Assembly: GCF_025854335.1 (NCBI RefSeq)
Contig: NZ_CP107716.1
Span: 124,001 to 188,000 of the forward strand
DNA: 64,000 bases
Direction: 5' to 3'
Source: Pelagibacterium flavum
GTDB taxonomy: Bacteria; Pseudomonadota; Alphaproteobacteria; Rhizobiales; Devosiaceae
The notes beneath the pieces are model-generated. The model was given only the letters and a program-made list of their open reading frames with translations. It was not told the origin of the DNA and searched no databases. Below are positions 38,149 through 46,988 of this stretch, in pieces (position 1 is the first letter of the stretch; each line of letters begins with the position of its first letter). The position numbers and the translations under genes are program-made.

Positions 38149-38520
38149 TTGAGCGAGCGCTTCGAGAGCAACAAGGGCGATGTTTTCCCCTTTTCACCCA
38201 CCCGCTCCCCAAGCCGGCCTGTTCCTGTCGTCAGTTTCGACCGCAAGGAACTTGCGTTGATCCTCAACGTCTATGGGCGCAAGGTCGCCGCCGGCGAGTG
38301 GCGCGATTATGCGCTCGATTTCGGGCGCGAACGGGCCATGTTCTCGATCTATCAACGCACCTCGGAGCGACCGCTGTTCGTTGTCGAGAAGAACCCCAAG
38401 CTCGCCCGACGTCAGGGCCAGTACATGGTGATGGGAAGCGACGGGCGCGTCCTCAAGCGCGGCCATGAGCTTTCAAGCGTGTTGCGCATACTCGATCCGC
38501 AGCTCCACGTGGTGCGCTAG
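38149..38520 (+). CDS. DUF2794 family protein
   Basis: A 123-residue alphaproteobacterial protein. The family core is VSFDRKELALILNVYGRKVA, AGEWRDYALDFGRERAMFSIYQR-like and NPKLARRQGQYMVMGSDG. No function is established. The start was set at a TTG (38149) because GGAGGG lies eight bases before it and the upstream extension (to 38020) has no family character. A terminator follows. Confidence 0.88.
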   Translation: MSERFESNKGDVFPFSPTRSPSRPVPVVSFDRKELALILNVYGRKVAAGEWRDYALDFGRERAMFSIYQRTSERPLFVVEKNPKLARRQGQYMVMGSDGRVLKRGHELSSVLRILDPQLHVVR

Positions 38521-38542
38521 CTTCGCCCGTCGGCAGGCAAGC

Positions 38543-38575
38543 AAAAAGGCCGCGGAAATCGATCCGCGGCCTTTT
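38543..38575. terminator. Bidirectional terminator between DUF2794 and ybhL genes
   Basis: AAAAGGCCGCGG (38544-38555) pairs perfectly with CCGCGGCCTTTT (38564-38575). It serves both convergent genes. Confidence 0.93.
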
Positions 38576-38618
38576 GTATTGGCTCATTGCACCTGCGGCA
38601 CTGACCCCGCCGCCGCTC

Positions 38619-39389
38619 CTATTCGCGATTGCCGAACAGGCGCAGCAGCATCAGGAACAGGTTGATGAAGTCGAGGTACAAGGTCAGCGCGCCCATGATG
38701 GCGAGCTTGCCCAGACCTTCGTGGCCGATGTTTTCGGCATAGGCTTCCTTGATCTTCTGGGTGTCATAGGCGGTCAGCCCGACAAAGATCACGACACCGA
38801 TCGCCGAGATGGCGAATTCAAGCGCCGAACTCTGCAGGAAGATGTTGACCACCATGGCGATGATAATGCCGATCAGGCCCATCATCAGGAACGAACCCAT
38901 GCCTGTCAGGTCGCGCTTGGTCGTGTAGCCGTAAAGGCTCATCGAGCCGAACATGGCCGCGGTGATGAAGAACACCTTGGCAATCGAGGCATCGGTATAG
39001 ACCATGAAGATCGACGAGAGCGACAGCCCCATCATGGCGGCAAAGCCCCAGAAGGTGGCTTGCGCGGCACCGAATGAAAGCTTGTTGATGCCGAATGAAA
39101 GCACCAGCACAAAAGCAAGCGGCGAGAGCGCCACGACCCACATCAGCGGGCTCGTATAGAGCAGAACGCCCCATTGGGTCAGGTACGTGCCGTTGGCAAG
39201 CTGCGCCGCGGCGGCCGATGCCTCGGTGGTAACGGCCATCTGATTGCCGAAGAAGGCGATCAGGCCGGTGACCACCAGGCCGATGCCCATATAGTTGTAA
39301 ACACGCAGCATATGGCTGCGCAGACCTTCGTCGATGGCGGCGGCCGTGCCTACGCGCCCAGCGACGGTCTGACGGTCGTATTGTGCCAT
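38619..39389 (-). CDS. ybhL: BAX inhibitor-1/YbhL-family membrane protein
   Basis: Polytopic inner-membrane protein of the BI-1 (TMBIM/YccA/YbhL) family, 256 residues and seven hydrophobic helices. Signatures are LRVYNYMGIGLVVTGLIAFF, the central AMMGLSLSSIFMVYT, and the C-terminal GLTAYDTQKIKEAY with the Asp thought to form the di-aspartyl sensor. Bacterial relatives behave as pH-sensitive calcium channels or modulate FtsH. ATG 39389 is used; another ATG at 39401 has no room for a ribosome-binding site. A structured leader precedes it. Confidence 0.93.
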   Translation of the reverse strand: MAQYDRQTVAGRVGTAAAIDEGLRSHMLRVYNYMGIGLVVTGLIAFFGNQMAVTTEASAAAAQLANGTYLTQWGVLLYTSPLMWVVALSPLAFVLVLSFGINKLSFGAAQATFWGFAAMMGLSLSSIFMVYTDASIAKVFFITAAMFGSMSLYGYTTKRDLTGMGSFLMMGLIGIIIAMVVNIFLQSSALEFAISAIGVVIFVGLTAYDTQKIKEAYAENIGHEGLGKLAIMGALTLYLDFINLFLMLLRLFGNRE

Positions 39390-39404
39390 TTTCCGTTCCA
39401 TCCT

Positions 39405-39476
39405 CAGTTAAAAATTGGCTTTCCGGCGACCGGAGCGGCCCCATGCCGTTCCCGGCCCTGCCAGTTGGCCATCAAT
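39405..39476 (-). promoter_or_regulatory. ybhL leader RNA motif (probable)
   Basis: Directly upstream of ybhL the transcript folds as a stem ACTGGC/GCCAAT (five of six pairs), an inner stem CCGGGAACGGC/GCCGCTCCGG with one mismatch and loop ATGGG, then AATTTTTAACTGAGGA. The alphaproteobacterial 'ybhL' leader motif is known to sit exactly here in Hyphomicrobiales. I matched it from memory of the gene context and general shape. Its ligand is unknown. Confidence 0.5.
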
Positions 39477-39638
39477 ATGGAGATGAGGGGTTGAAATTAC
39501 AAGCGAAACCGGTTGACCAACCGCGTCGTTCCGGCGGGGCAACGGGTTTTTTGATCGCCCGTGAGTGCGGATGTGATAGGCTTTGATTCGGTCGGGCCGG
39601 ATCGGGCCGGTCGACCGGGACATGGAGGGCTTTCGCTC

Positions 39639-40178
39639 ATGCCCAGGTTGTTTACCGGATTGCAGATCCCCGAGGATATTGCTTTCGTCCTCTCGCTCAA
39701 GCGGGGCGGGCTGTCGGGCGCCCGCTGGATCGATCCGGAAAACTATCATGTCACCCTGAGATATATCGGCGACGTCGATCAGCGGATGGCTGCCGAAGTC
39801 TATGATGCGCTCGAGATGCATGCCGATGTCGAGCCTTTCGATCTCACCATTTCCCATCTGGGGGTTTTCGGCGGCAATAAGCCGCGGGCGCTCTATGCCG
39901 CCATCGAACCCACCGAACCGCTCGTGCGCCTGCAGGCCAGCCAGGAAAGGTTACTCCAGCGGGTCGGGTTGAATCCCGACGGCCGCAAGTTCATCCCTCA
40001 TGTCACGCTGGCTCGTCTGCGCGACACGAGCCCTGCCGATCTGGCGCGCCACATCGCCCAGGCCGGCCATTTTGCGCCAATGCAGTTTTCGGTCGATGAG
40101 TTCGTGGTGTTTTCGAGCCGGGATTCGGTGGGGGGTGGGCCCTATATTGTCGAGCAGGATTACCCACTCGCCGCCTAG
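39639..40178 (+). CDS. thpR: RNA 2',3'-cyclic phosphodiesterase ThpR
   Basis: 2H phosphoesterase that opens 2',3'-cyclic RNA ends. The two HxTx motifs are HVTLRYIGD and HVTLARLRD, with the family N-terminus MPRLFTGLQIPEDIA; 179 residues. GGAGGG lies nine bases before ATG 39639, which settles the start against a longer in-frame one at 39561. Divergent from ybhL; its partner in cells is not known. Confidence 0.93.
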   Translation: MPRLFTGLQIPEDIAFVLSLKRGGLSGARWIDPENYHVTLRYIGDVDQRMAAEVYDALEMHADVEPFDLTISHLGVFGGNKPRALYAAIEPTEPLVRLQASQERLLQRVGLNPDGRKFIPHVTLARLRDTSPADLARHIAQAGHFAPMQFSVDEFVVFSSRDSVGGGPYIVEQDYPLAA

Positions 40179-40387
40179 GGCAAAATCATTCAGCCGGCGT
40201 TCAGCAGCCCAAGGGCATAATATCACACACAGACTTTGGATGATCGGGCCAAATTCCGGCCAAATTCATTCCTAGTTTGTGTCCTGTCGGGAAAAGCCGC
40301 GCGTATTTGCTCCTTGGTAACCATAATGGGTGCAAAAAGAGCGGCAGTCATGTGCATGTATGAGAGATTAAGGGGAAGGGTTTGGCG

Positions 40388-40915
40388 ATGAATCCAGCGT
40401 TTCGCAGCCATATCCGCCGCACGGTAGCCGCGTTGGTTTCCACTGCGGTCGTGTTTTGTGCCAGCCCGGCGGCCTTTGCCGCCACAAATCTGGGAACCTT
40501 CGACTTCTGGACGGCGTGGACCGATACCGATGGGGGTGGCAAGATCTGCTACATCTCCTCGACGCCCCAGACGATCGAGCCCACCAACGTGAACCGCGGG
40601 GCGATTCATTTCATCGTCACCATCCGGCCCACCAACCGCAACGAGGTGGCGACGATCGTGGGATATCCGATCCATGAAACCAACGCCAACGCGTCGGTTT
40701 CGGTCGATGGCCGGTCCTATCCGATGGTTACCCAGGGCGAATCGGGCTGGCTGGCCTCGATCGAAGACGAGCCGGGATTTGTGGGCGCCATGCGGGCTGG
40801 CTCGAACATGGTGGTTCGCGCCACCTCCCAGCGTGGCACCAATACCGTGGATACCTATTCGCTGCGCGGGGTCACCGCCGCCCTCAACGAGGCGGCCGAG
40901 GAATGCCCGCAATAG
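40388..40915 (+). CDS. Invasion-associated locus B (IalB) family protein, copy 1
   Basis: Exported protein of 175 residues with a signal peptide (to SPAAFAATN). The IalB pattern is present: FDFWTAWTDTDGGGKICYIS, FIVTIRPTNRNEVATIVGYP and WLASIEDEPGFVGAMRAGSNMVVRA, with one Cys in the ICYIS strand and one near the C-terminus. IalB is needed by Bartonella to enter erythrocytes, but in free-living relatives the family is general and its task unknown. GGGAAGGG precedes ATG 40388. The 209-base gap before it holds no gene that I see. Confidence 0.87.
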   Translation: MNPAFRSHIRRTVAALVSTAVVFCASPAAFAATNLGTFDFWTAWTDTDGGGKICYISSTPQTIEPTNVNRGAIHFIVTIRPTNRNEVATIVGYPIHETNANASVSVDGRSYPMVTQGESGWLASIEDEPGFVGAMRAGSNMVVRATSQRGTNTVDTYSLRGVTAALNEAAEECPQ

Positions 40916-40948
40916 CGCCAGCGCTTGCGCGAAAAGAAGCAATTTGGC

Positions 40949-40973
40949 AAAGGTCGGGTCCGCCCGGCCTTTT
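40949..40973 (+). terminator. Terminator between the two IalB genes
   Basis: AAAGG-T-CGGG pairs with CCCG-G-CCTTT around TCCG, followed by a short T run. It suggests the two paralogues are separate transcripts. Confidence 0.75.
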
Positions 40974-41010
40974 GCATTTGAACCAGCCCAGATCGTTTAG
41001 GACCTTTTTC

Positions 41011-41523
41011 ATGGCATTCCGTTTCACCAACATCGTGACCTTGGCTGCCCTCTCGATGGCAGCCTGTCTGTCTCCGGCACTGGGCCAGTCGGTGCGCATC
41101 CTGGGTGAACATAATGCCTGGTCGGCTTATGCGACCACTGAAAGCGCTGGGCAGATCTGTTTCGTTCTGTCACGGCCGACCGACACTGAGCCGGTGCCTG
41201 CGGGATTTACCGGCGCCTATTTCTACATCACCCACCGTCCCGCGCAGGGCATCCGCTCTGAAATCAATCTTGTTGCCGGATATCAGTTCGCGCCCGAGAG
41301 CACTGCGACGCTCACCGTGGGTAGCCAGGATTTCGAGCTCTTTACCGAAGGCGATGCCGCATGGATGGCCGACCCGGCGCAATCGGCAAATGCGGTTCAG
41401 GCCATTCGCGCCGGTTCCACGATGTCGGTGACCGGCACCAGCGCCGACGGTCAGAGCGTGCGTCAGACGTTTTCGCTTTCCGGAGCCACCGCGGCCGGGC
41501 GGTCGATGGATGGGGCCTGTTAG
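41011..41523 (+). CDS. Invasion-associated locus B (IalB) family protein, copy 2
   Basis: Second IalB-type protein, 170 residues, signal peptide to PALGQS. It keeps WSAYATTESAGQICFVLSRP, FYITHRPAQGIRSEINLVAG and WMADPAQSANAVQAIRAGSTM, the same skeleton as copy 1, and the same C-terminal Cys. The start at 41011 with an AGGA upstream gives a proper signal peptide. The strong divergence between copies suggests an old duplication and different partners. Confidence 0.86.
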   Translation: MAFRFTNIVTLAALSMAACLSPALGQSVRILGEHNAWSAYATTESAGQICFVLSRPTDTEPVPAGFTGAYFYITHRPAQGIRSEINLVAGYQFAPESTATLTVGSQDFELFTEGDAAWMADPAQSANAVQAIRAGSTMSVTGTSADGQSVRQTFSLSGATAAGRSMDGAC

Positions 41524-41529
41524 CCGACG

Positions 41530-41880
41530 ATGATTGCTCCCGTCTCCAAAGCCAATGCCGCCCATTACCTTTGGGGCCAGGCTTGCGAGGGCTGGCATTT
41601 GCTTGAGCGTTCAGATCTGCATGTCATCCACGAGCTTATGCCTCAAGGCGCGGGCGAAACGGCGCATCGCCATGAAATCGCGCGGCAGGTGTTCTTTGTT
41701 CTGTCGGGCAAGCTGGGTATGGAAATTGAGGACACGATCCACCAGCTGGCGCCGCACGACAGTCTCGAGATCGCGCCCGGTATAGTGCATCGCGCCTTCA
41801 ATGCCGGCCGGGAGCCTGTCGAATTTCTCGTCATCTCGCATCCGAGCACCCGCGGCGACCGGCAGGACGAACCGCTCTGA
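41530..41880 (+). CDS. Cupin-domain protein
   Basis: 116-residue single-domain cupin. The metal-binding motifs are GETAHRHEIARQVFFVLSGKLGM-like (His-x-His and Glu region) and IAPGIVHRAFNAG (His). It starts 6 bases after IalB copy 2, so it is likely co-transcribed. A small cupin may be an isomerase, a dioxygenase or a sensor; nothing more specific can be said. Confidence 0.82.
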   Translation: MIAPVSKANAAHYLWGQACEGWHLLERSDLHVIHELMPQGAGETAHRHEIARQVFFVLSGKLGMEIEDTIHQLAPHDSLEIAPGIVHRAFNAGREPVEFLVISHPSTRGDRQDEPL

Positions 41881-42001
41881 CTTTGCGCTGCGTGCCCGAT
41901 TGTGCTAGAGGCTGGCGCTGGATGCGCGCCGCCGTCTTGAATCGGGCTGGCCCAAATCCATATACCCCGAAACCCTCACAGTCCTTCTGGAATTGCTGCC
42001 C

Positions 42002-43201
42002 ATGAGTCTGGCGCTCAATATCGATCATGGATCCGTGCCGCGTCCGCAAAAATCCGGACCGCTCGATCTGCTGGGCCTTTCCAAGAAGGAGATCAGCGCG
42101 AGACTGGCCGAAACCGGCCTTTCCGAGCGCGATTCACGCATGCGGGCCAGCCAGCTCTGGAACTGGATCTATGTGAATGGGGCCACCGATTTCGGAGCCA
42201 TGAGCAATATCGCCAAAGGGTTGCGCGCCGATCTGGCGCAGGCTTTTACCATAGGGCGCCCGGAAATCGTTTCCGAACAGGTTTCCAATGACGGCACGCG
42301 CAAATGGCTGTTCCGCTTTCGCGACCCGGCGCACCCCAACATGCCGCCGGTCGAAGTGGAAACCGTCTATATCCCTGAATCGGATCGCGGAACGCTTTGC
42401 GTTTCCTCGCAGGTGGGCTGCACGCTCACATGCTCGTTCTGTCATACCGGCACCCAGAAGCTGGTTCGCAATCTCACCGCCGGAGAAATTCTCGGCCAGG
42501 TGATGATGGCGCGTGAACGGCTGGGGGATTTTCCGGGCGGCGTCCGGCCGACCGACGGGCTGGTACCGCATGGGGAAAGCCGGGCCATCACCAATATCGT
42601 GATGATGGGCATGGGTGAGCCTCTCTACAATTACGAGAACGTCAAACAGGCGCTGCTCATCGCTTCTGACGGGGAAGGGCTTTCGCTCTCCAAACGCCGG
42701 ATCACGCTCTCGACCTCCGGCGTCGTGCCCCAGATCGAGCCGACGGGCTCTGAAATCGGCGTCATGCTGGCTATTTCGCTCCACGCGGTGCGCGACGATC
42801 TGCGCGACGTTCTGGTGCCGATCAACAAGAAATGGCCGCTCGAAGAGTTGCTCGAGGCCTGCCGGACCTATCCGGGGGTTTCCAATGCCAAGCGTATCAC
42901 TTTCGAATACGTGATGCTCAAGGGCATCAACGACTCCGATGCTGACGCGCGCGAACTGGTGCGGCTATTGGCCAAAATTCCCGCCAAGATCAATCTGATC
43001 CCGTTCAATCCATGGCCAGGCTCGAACTATGTGTGTTCGGACTGGGACCGGATCGAATCATTTGCCGATATCGTCAACCGGGCGGGCTATGCCTCGCCGG
43101 TCAGGACGCCGCGCGGCCGCGATATTTTTGCCGCCTGCGGACAGCTGAAATCGGAGACCGAACGGCTCAAGAAGAAGGACCGCGAGGCCTTCATGCTCTG
43201 A
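42002..43201 (+). CDS. rlmN: Dual-specificity RNA methyltransferase RlmN
   Basis: Radical-SAM enzyme making m2A2503 in 23S rRNA and m2A37 in some tRNAs. 399 residues with the CxxxCxxC in [14 protein letters not shown], the [13 protein letters not shown] motif, [13 protein letters not shown], and the essential second Cys in FAACGQL near the C-terminus. ATG 42002 was used; an ATG at 41993 in frame is equally possible. The GNAT gene follows after eight bases. Confidence 0.96.
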   Translation: MSLALNIDHGSVPRPQKSGPLDLLGLSKKEISARLAETGLSERDSRMRASQLWNWIYVNGATDFGAMSNIAKGLRADLAQAFTIGRPEIVSEQVSNDGTRKWLFRFRDPAHPNMPPVEVETVYIPESDRGTLCVSSQVGCTLTCSFCHTGTQKLVRNLTAGEILGQVMMARERLGDFPGGVRPTDGLVPHGESRAITNIVMMGMGEPLYNYENVKQALLIASDGEGLSLSKRRITLSTSGVVPQIEPTGSEIGVMLAISLHAVRDDLRDVLVPINKKWPLEELLEACRTYPGVSNAKRITFEYVMLKGINDSDADARELVRLLAKIPAKINLIPFNPWPGSNYVCSDWDRIESFADIVNRAGYASPVRTPRGRDIFAACGQLKSETERLKKKDREAFML

Positions 43202-43209
43202 GGAGCACC

Positions 43210-43632
43210 ATGATCACCGTCAAGCTGCTCGACGAGAACGATCTCGATCTTTTGCTGTCGGCCGATATTTCGGTGTTCGACGAGCCGATCCGGCCCGATC
43301 TTGCCAAAGCCTATCTGGCCCATCCCGATTATCTGATCGCACTGGCCAGTGACGGAGACAAGGTCGTGGGCATGGCCACGGGCCTTTATTATTTCCACCC
43401 CGACAAGCCGCTTGAATTCTTCGTCAACGAAGTGGGCGTGGCCGAAAGCCACCAGCGGCAGGGTATCGCCAAGCGGTTGATGACGACGCTTTTCGATGCC
43501 GCGCGCCGGCGCGGAGTCAAATATGCGTGGGTGGGAACCGAGGACGACAATATCCCCGCCAAGGCGCTTTATGCAGCGCTCGATGGCAAGGGACAGGCCA
43601 TGGCTTATTACGAATTCGATCTCAAGGATTGA
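43210..43632 (+). CDS. GNAT-family N-acetyltransferase
   Basis: 140 residues with the acetyl-CoA loop motif ESHQRQGIAKRLMTTLFDAARR, preceded by the strand FVNEVGV and followed by YAWVGTEDDNIPAKALYAAL. The overall shape recalls the aminoglycoside 3-N-acetyltransferase type I branch, but this is weak evidence and the substrate is open. AGGAGC stands six bases before the ATG. It is downstream of rlmN, probably in the same transcript. Confidence 0.88.
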   Translation: MITVKLLDENDLDLLLSADISVFDEPIRPDLAKAYLAHPDYLIALASDGDKVVGMATGLYYFHPDKPLEFFVNEVGVAESHQRQGIAKRLMTTLFDAARRRGVKYAWVGTEDDNIPAKALYAALDGKGQAMAYYEFDLKD

Positions 43633-43680
43633 GTGGCCCGGGCGCCAGAGCATTCTCGCTTGCACGGCCCTTGGCGTGAT

Positions 43681-43878
43681 CTAGCGCCGGTAGCTGAAGT
43701 CCTCGCGCGTGCGGTAGCTGGCGATGATCCAGATGGCGTGGATAAGGCCCGGAATGTAGCCCAGGAGCGTCAGCAGGATGTTGAGCCAGAAATGCAGCCC
43801 GAAGCCGACGCGCAGGAAGACGCCGAGCGGGGGGATGAGGATCGAAAACAAGATCCGGACAAAATCGCCAAAGGTCAT
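43681..43878 (-). CDS. YqaE/Pmp3-family membrane peptide
   Basis: 65-residue peptide with two hydrophobic helices: MTFGDFVRILFSILIPPLGV and FWLNILLTLLGYIPGLIHAIW. This is the Pmp3/RCI2/YqaE fold. Plant and yeast relatives affect membrane potential under salt stress, and bacterial ones are often stress induced. ATG 43878 matches the family start; longer frames upstream would add unrelated residues. Convergent with the GNAT gene. Confidence 0.92.
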   Translation of the reverse strand: MTFGDFVRILFSILIPPLGVFLRVGFGLHFWLNILLTLLGYIPGLIHAIWIIASYRTREDFSYRR

Positions 43879-43954
43879 ATTTGCGGTTCCATAATCAAAA
43901 AGGTTTTTCGAATATGGGTACAAGTTCTCCAAGGGCAAGAGTGTTCCCCCAGAG

Positions 43955-44806
43955 CTAGCTTTCGCCCCGCACCCATTCGATATGGAACCGGCCTCGCCCC
44001 TCATCGGCCAAAAGCCCGGCAAGGATGGGCAAGAGCGTGCGCATTTCCTCTTTAAGGACGAAAGGTGGATTGACCACGATCATGCCGGTTCCATGCAGGC
44101 GCGGCGGCATGGATGGCGCACGGATCGTCAGTTCGAGGCGCAGGATCTTGGCGATCCCCGTACCCTCTAATGCCCTGACGTAAGAACGGACATCGCCGGG
44201 GTCCTTGATGGGATACCAGAAGGCATAGGTTCCCCCCGGCCAGCGCGCATGGGCCTTGACCAGCGCCTGAGTCATGCGCTCGAACTCGCCCTTGACCTCG
44301 AAGGGCGGGTCGACAAGCACCAGGCCGCGTTTTTCCTTGGGGGGCAGATGGGTGCCCATGGCGGCCCAACCGTCGAGTTCGGTCACCCGCGTCTGGATGT
44401 CGCCGGCGAAATTTTCACGCAGCGCCTGGGCATCGGCGGGGTGCAATTCGAGCGCCATCAGCCGGTCCTGATCGCGCAGCATGTGCCGGGCGATAAAAGG
44501 CGAGCCGGGATAATAGCGCAGTTGGCCGTCGGGGTTTTGCGCGTTCACCGCCGCCAGATAGGGCGCCACCAGTGCCGCGACCGGGTCGGGCACCGTAGCC
44601 GCCATCAAGCGTCCGATCCCTTCGCGCCATTCTCCGGTCCGGTTCGCTTCATCGCCCAAAAGATCATAGAGACCGACCCCGGCATGGGTATCGATCACTC
44701 GAAACGCTGCCTCCTTGCGCATCAGGTAGGCAAGGATGCGCGTGAGGATGATGTGTTTGACCACGTCGGCGAAATTGCCTGCGTGGAAGGCATGGCGATA
44801 GTTCAT
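43955..44806 (-). CDS. rlmJ: 23S rRNA (adenine-2030-N6)-methyltransferase RlmJ
   Basis: 283-residue Rossmann-fold enzyme. The family start MNYRHAFHAGNFADVVKHI is exact and the catalytic DPPF lies in VLVDPPFEVKGEFERM; the substrate loops YYPGSPFIARHMLRDQD and FWYPIKD are present. It methylates A2030 of free 23S rRNA in E. coli. It lies 7 bases after the LysE-family gene and probably shares its transcript. Confidence 0.95.
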   Translation of the reverse strand: MNYRHAFHAGNFADVVKHIILTRILAYLMRKEAAFRVIDTHAGVGLYDLLGDEANRTGEWREGIGRLMAATVPDPVAALVAPYLAAVNAQNPDGQLRYYPGSPFIARHMLRDQDRLMALELHPADAQALRENFAGDIQTRVTELDGWAAMGTHLPPKEKRGLVLVDPPFEVKGEFERMTQALVKAHARWPGGTYAFWYPIKDPGDVRSYVRALEGTGIAKILRLELTIRAPSMPPRLHGTGMIVVNPPFVLKEEMRTLLPILAGLLADEGRGRFHIEWVRGES

Positions 44807-44813
44807 GGGCAGG

Positions 44814-45461
44814 CTATTTTCTGGCTTCCGCCGTCAGGATGGTCACCGCAAAGGCGGCAAAGACGGCCGCGAACGACCAGTTGAGCGCCTTTTGAATTCG
44901 TGTCGAGCGCATCAGGGTTTCGGTCAGCCATTGGGCCCCGACCACGATGGCGATGACGATGGGCAGCGAGAGCACCACGAATTCGATGCCCAGAAAAATC
45001 AGTTTGGCTGCCGCGTGCGGGTCGGATGCGGAAACGAACTGAGGCAGGAAGGTCACAAAGAACAGCGCAACCTTGGGGTTTGTGAGGTTGATTCCAAGGC
45101 CCGTAAGATAGGAATTCTTGAGGCTCGGCACCTTGCCCGAGGCGCGCGCCACCGTAAGCCCGGTTCCCGAGCGAATGGCGGCAAAGGCCAGCCAGAGCAG
45201 ATAGACCGCCCCGGCGATTTTGAGCGTCCAGAAGGCCGCCGGTGCCGTAACGATCAGAATGGAAATGCCGAAAGCGGCCAGCATGGTGTGCACGGCTATG
45301 CCGGTCACGGCGCCGCCAACCGTCGCAAATCCGTGTCTGGGCCCGAAATTGACGGTCCGGGAAATAAACAGCGCCATGTCCGGTCCGGGCGTTATGGCCA
45401 AAACGATGGCCGCCAGAGCGAATGCGAGAATGATCGAAAGGTCGGGGGCATAGACCAGCAT
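44814..45461 (-). CDS. LysE/RhtB-family amino-acid exporter
   Basis: 215-residue inner-membrane exporter with about six helices. The LysE family signature ITPGPDMALFISRTVNFGPRHG is followed by GAVTGIAVHTMLAAFGIS and FLTGLGINLTNPKVALFF-like (here YLTGLGINLTNPKVALFF). Members export threonine, homoserine lactone, leucine or others; the cargo cannot be told. Divergent from argG across 156 bases. Confidence 0.9.
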   Translation of the reverse strand: MLVYAPDLSIILAFALAAIVLAITPGPDMALFISRTVNFGPRHGFATVGGAVTGIAVHTMLAAFGISILIVTAPAAFWTLKIAGAVYLLWLAFAAIRSGTGLTVARASGKVPSLKNSYLTGLGINLTNPKVALFFVTFLPQFVSASDPHAAAKLIFLGIEFVVLSLPIVIAIVVGAQWLTETLMRSTRIQKALNWSFAAVFAAFAVTILTAEARK

Positions 45462-45617
45462 TTTTGTGTGTCCGGCAACAAAGGAGCGGGGCAGACCATG
45501 CGCGTGCGCGCTGCGCCGTGCAACCCGATATTTGCGCCAATATGGACAGGCCGGGCGCGATCTGATTAGTGTCGCGCCAACTTATCCTGAGCTTTCAACG
45601 CGGTTATCGGTCACGCC

Positions 45618-46847
45618 ATGAGCAAAGACATAAACAAAGTCGTCCTCGCCTATTCAGGGGGACTTGATACCTCCATCATCCTTAAATGGCTCAAGCAGGT
45701 CTATGATTGCGAGGTGGTGACCTTCACCGCCGATCTGGGCCAGGGCGAGGAGCTCGAACCGGCTCGCCAGCGCGCCGAAATGATGGGCATCAAGGAAATC
45801 TACATCGAGGATCTGCGTGAAGAGTTCGTGCGCGATTACGTTTTCCCGATGTTCCGGGCCAATGCGCTTTATGAAGGCGTTTATCTGCTCGGAACCTCGA
45901 TTGCCCGTCCGCTGATCGCCAAGCGTCTCGTCGAGATCGCCGAGGCGACGGGCGCCGACGCGGTGGCACACGGCGCGACCGGCAAGGGCAACGATCAGGT
46001 CCGGTTCGAATTGTCGGCCTATGCGCTTAATCCGGGCATCAGGGTCATTGCGCCCTGGCGCGAATGGGATCTTCAGAGCCGCACCAAGCTTATCGAATTT
46101 GCCGAAAAGAATCAGATCCCGGTGCCCAAGGACAAGCGCGGCGAAGCACCGTTTTCGGTCGATGCCAACCTCCTGCACACGTCTTCGGAAGGCAAGGTCC
46201 TCGAAGATCCGGCCGTCGAAGCGCCCGATTACGTCTATCAGCGTACGGTCGACCCGGTGGACGCCCCCAATACACCCGAAACCATCACCATCGGGTTCGA
46301 AAAGGGCGATGCGGTCTCGGTCAATGGCGAAAAACTGTCGCCCGCCAGCCTGCTTACCAGGCTCAACGAGCTGGGCGGCAAGCACGGCATCGGTCGCCTC
46401 GACCTGGTCGAAAACCGCTTCGTGGGCATGAAGAGCCGCGGCATCTACGAAACGCCGGGCGGCACGATCCTGCTCGCGGCCCATCGCGCCATTGAATCGA
46501 TCACGCTCGATCGCGGCGCCGCGCACCTCAAGGATGAAATCATGCCCCGCTATGCGGAGCTGATCTATAATGGCTTGTGGTATTCCCCCGAGCGCGAAAT
46601 GCTTCAGGCGCTGATCGATAAAAGCCAGGAATTCGTTGCCGGCGAGGTCACCCTCAAGCTCTACAAGGGTTCGGCCAATGTGGTGGGTCGCTCCTCGCCC
46701 TATTCGCTTTATTCGGAAGATCTCGTGACCTTCGAAGAGGGCACTGGAACCTATGACCACCACGATGCCGAGGGCTTTATCAAGCTCAACGGGTTGCGCC
46801 TGAAGACCTATGGCGCGCGCAAGCTGCGGCTGGCACGCGGCCAGTAG
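45618..46847 (+). CDS. argG: Argininosuccinate synthase
   Basis: Joins citrulline and aspartate using ATP in arginine synthesis. 409 residues of the standard type: the P-loop [31 protein letters not shown] and [20 protein letters not shown] strong hairpin without a T run follows (46853-46887). The upstream gap with the LysE-family gene is divergent, so it has its own promoter. Confidence 0.98.
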   Translation: MSKDINKVVLAYSGGLDTSIILKWLKQVYDCEVVTFTADLGQGEELEPARQRAEMMGIKEIYIEDLREEFVRDYVFPMFRANALYEGVYLLGTSIARPLIAKRLVEIAEATGADAVAHGATGKGNDQVRFELSAYALNPGIRVIAPWREWDLQSRTKLIEFAEKNQIPVPKDKRGEAPFSVDANLLHTSSEGKVLEDPAVEAPDYVYQRTVDPVDAPNTPETITIGFEKGDAVSVNGEKLSPASLLTRLNELGGKHGIGRLDLVENRFVGMKSRGIYETPGGTILLAAHRAIESITLDRGAAHLKDEIMPRYAELIYNGLWYSPEREMLQALIDKSQEFVAGEVTLKLYKGSANVVGRSSPYSLYSEDLVTFEEGTGTYDHHDAEGFIKLNGLRLKTYGARKLRLARGQ

Positions 46848-46852
46848 AATTC

Positions 46853-46887
46853 GGCGGGGCCGAAGAGAAATTCGCTTCGGTCCCGCC
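46853..46887 (+). terminator. Stem-loop after argG
   Basis: Twelve pairs (GGCGGG and CCGAAG against CTTCGG and CCCGCC, G/T opposed between them) around a 9-base loop. No T run follows, so it may protect the 3' end rather than terminate. Confidence 0.6.
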
Positions 46888-46988
46888 CGCTCGATCAAAT
46901 TTGAACATTTTGCGTCGCGCTTAAAGCCTCTTTAAGTCGCCACGGCTAGTCTTTAACCCCAATCGGTCTTTGGGGAAAGAACGGCAAG

